From Acidobacteriota bacterium (GTDB lineage: Bacteria > Acidobacteriota > Terriglobia > Acidiferrales > UBA7541), in the NCBI GenBank assembly GCA_013289715.1, contig JABCZJ010000004.1:124001-188000 (forward strand): a stretch of 64,000 nucleotides of DNA, written 5' to 3'. Numbering within the stretch: position 1 is the first letter of the stretch; every line of letters starts with the position of its first letter. The notes beneath the pieces are model-generated. The model worked only from the letters and a program-made list of their open reading frames with translations, ran no database searches and was not told the origin of the DNA. The translations under genes and the position numbers were made by a program. Below, one piece after another: positions 62,842 through 64,000 of this stretch.

Positions 62842-64000
62842 GTGAGTTCATTGCTCGACAAGCTTCCCACGATTCTCGTCCTCTTCGTTCTGGTTGGAAT
62901 TTTTCTATCGCTCCGCAAGCACGCGCCGTCCGCGCGAATCCGTTTATGGACGTACGCCTGGGCGCTGATTTTCCTACACTTTTTCATTCAAGCCTTCGAA
63001 ACGCACACCGGCACTCTCGAAAATATTCTGGAGTCAATTGATATCGGTGCGCTGGAACTTTCCGGCGTGGTCTTCGTGGTCTCGATGACGCACGTCGTGG
63101 AAGACCGCAAGAAACGCCTCACGATGCTCGCCGTTCTAGCCTTGCCGACCGCATTCCACGCCGTCACTGCAGTCTTCGACTGGCACATTTACGGACTGAT
63201 GGCCCTCGCGCTGGGAACGATTTTCTTCGGAGGCGTGGTATTCGCTCTGCGCAGCCTTCCCCGCGTGAAGCCCTACGCCATCGGCATCGCGGTCATTCTG
63301 GCCGTCAGCGGAGTCTGGTCGATTCACTCCCAACTCCACGGCAATGCTGATCTCGGCATCAACGCGATTCTCACGCTCACGTTCGGCCTTTGCGGAATTC
63401 TTTACTGGAAACGCTTCCCGCGGCCTTCACCGGGCGTGATTACCGTCACCGGAGGGTTCCTGACCTGGGGCGCGGTGTTTCCAGCCGGCGCGCTGGTCGC
63501 GCACTTTGCGCCGAAGCTGCAGATGAATCCCGAACTGTGGAACGTGCCGAAATTTTTCGTCGCATTTGGCATGATTCTGGCGCTGATCGAAGATAAATCC
63601 GGCGTGATCGAGCGCGCGAACGAACGCGAACGCGCCGCTAATAGACTCTTGCTGCAGCTTTCGCAAATCACCTCGCGCCTGCTCGCCGGCAGCGATCCAG
63701 CCGATCTCTGCGGGGAAATTACCGCCGCCGTCACCGATGCCACCAGCTTCCCACGCGCCGCGCTGTTCCTGGCGCGCGACGACCGTTCCCTGCGCCTCGG
63801 CGGCTGCACCGGATTTTCGTTGGCGGAAAAATCGCGCTTCGAAGAACGCAGCAAAGCGTGGACCATCGAGAAAGTGAAGGAACTCTGCAAGCAAGGGACG
63901 CAGCTGGGGAACAATTCCTTCCTCATCCGCTCGGCGGACGGAGGCGCGGGTTTCGGCGCCGTGGCTGCAGAACACGAGGTGCTCGTCCCGCTGGTTTCCT
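62842..64000 (+). CDS. Membrane sensor with GAF domain (3' partial)
   Basis: GTG 62842 opens a frame still open at the window end. The first ~250 residues contain about seven hydrophobic helices (e.g. PTILVLFVLVGIFLSL, LALGTIFFGGVVFAL). A helix-linker ANERERAANRLLLQLSQITSRLLAG then leads into a GAF-like domain (DLCGEITAAVTDATSFPRAALFLARDD...). Such proteins usually end in GGDEF, HD-GYP or histidine-kinase output domains, which cannot be seen here. Confidence 0.78.
   Translation, partial: MSSLLDKLPTILVLFVLVGIFLSLRKHAPSARIRLWTYAWALIFLHFFIQAFETHTGTLENILESIDIGALELSGVVFVVSMTHVVEDRKKRLTMLAVLALPTAFHAVTAVFDWHIYGLMALALGTIFFGGVVFALRSLPRVKPYAIGIAVILAVSGVWSIHSQLHGNADLGINAILTLTFGLCGILYWKRFPRPSPGVITVTGGFLTWGAVFPAGALVAHFAPKLQMNPELWNVPKFFVAFGMILALIEDKSGVIERANERERAANRLLLQLSQITSRLLAGSDPADLCGEITAAVTDATSFPRAALFLARDDRSLRLGGCTGFSLAEKSRFEERSKAWTIEKVKELCKQGTQLGNNSFLIRSADGGAGFGAVAAEHEVLVPLVS

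Overview
The window looks like a chromosomal segment of a high-GC Gram-negative bacterium of the phylum Acidobacteriota. The reasons are: a large orphan MacB/FtsX-type permease of the ADOP (acidobacterial duplicated orphan permease) architecture; a TonB-dependent receptor with an N-terminal carboxypeptidase-regulatory-like domain; LVIVD-repeat and TonB_C-domain exported proteins; and short GC-rich intergenic palindromes of the kind common in this phylum. This placement is inference from gene content; no rRNA gene is present, and I saw no tRNA genes, CRISPR arrays, insertion sequences or prophage genes.

Layout. 1-6.5 kb: end of a TonB-like protein, then pyrimidine biosynthesis in two divergent blocks, pyrR-pyrB-pyrC (minus) and pyrD-rlpA-pyrF (plus). 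6.6-18.4 kb: exported or envelope proteins (Tat-exported GH127-like hydrolase, a zincin-like hypothetical, an Ig/LVIVD protein, a prolyl oligopeptidase, the ADOP permease). 18.6-23.9 kb: DinB protein, selB, tatA, maf, enoyl-CoA hydratase-like, zinc-ribbon protein. 24.1-30.6 kb: a vitamin B12 uptake locus, with one cobalamin riboswitch plus intrinsic terminator before btuFCD and a second before a BtuB-like receptor. 30.7-35.7 kb: gatB, two tandem Bcp-type peroxiredoxins, and panB-DinB-panC. 36-47.2 kb: surface and carbohydrate functions (GH18-deacetylase-GT2 fusion, GT39-like protein, CDF metal transporter, trypsin/TonB_C fusion, GH44 lipoprotein). 47.5-56.1 kb: an exported TldD/TldE-like pair, a quinone oxidoreductase, and an M16 peptidase pair. 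56.5-64 kb: pilin-like protein, tautomerase, an ECF sigma/anti-sigma/zinc-ribbon operon, GNAT, BAAT-like hydrolase, coiled-coil zinc-ribbon protein, RNase HI fusion, and the start of a membrane-GAF sensor.

Most notable observation. The second of the two tandem peroxiredoxin genes (32808-33272) has one in-frame TGA exactly where its neighbour has the peroxidatic cysteine (residue 44). A stem-loop with a G at the start of its apical loop lies 9 nt after the TGA, which fits the bacterial SECIS consensus, and selB, the selenocysteine-specific elongation factor, is in the same window. I read it as a selenoprotein peroxiredoxin that automatic annotation would split or call a pseudogene. Other points of interest are the one-polypeptide GH18/deacetylase/GT2 enzyme, RNase HI fused to an antitoxin-like tail, a trypsin-like protease with two TonB_C domains, a probable CTG start for pyrF, and an exported TldD/TldE-like pair.
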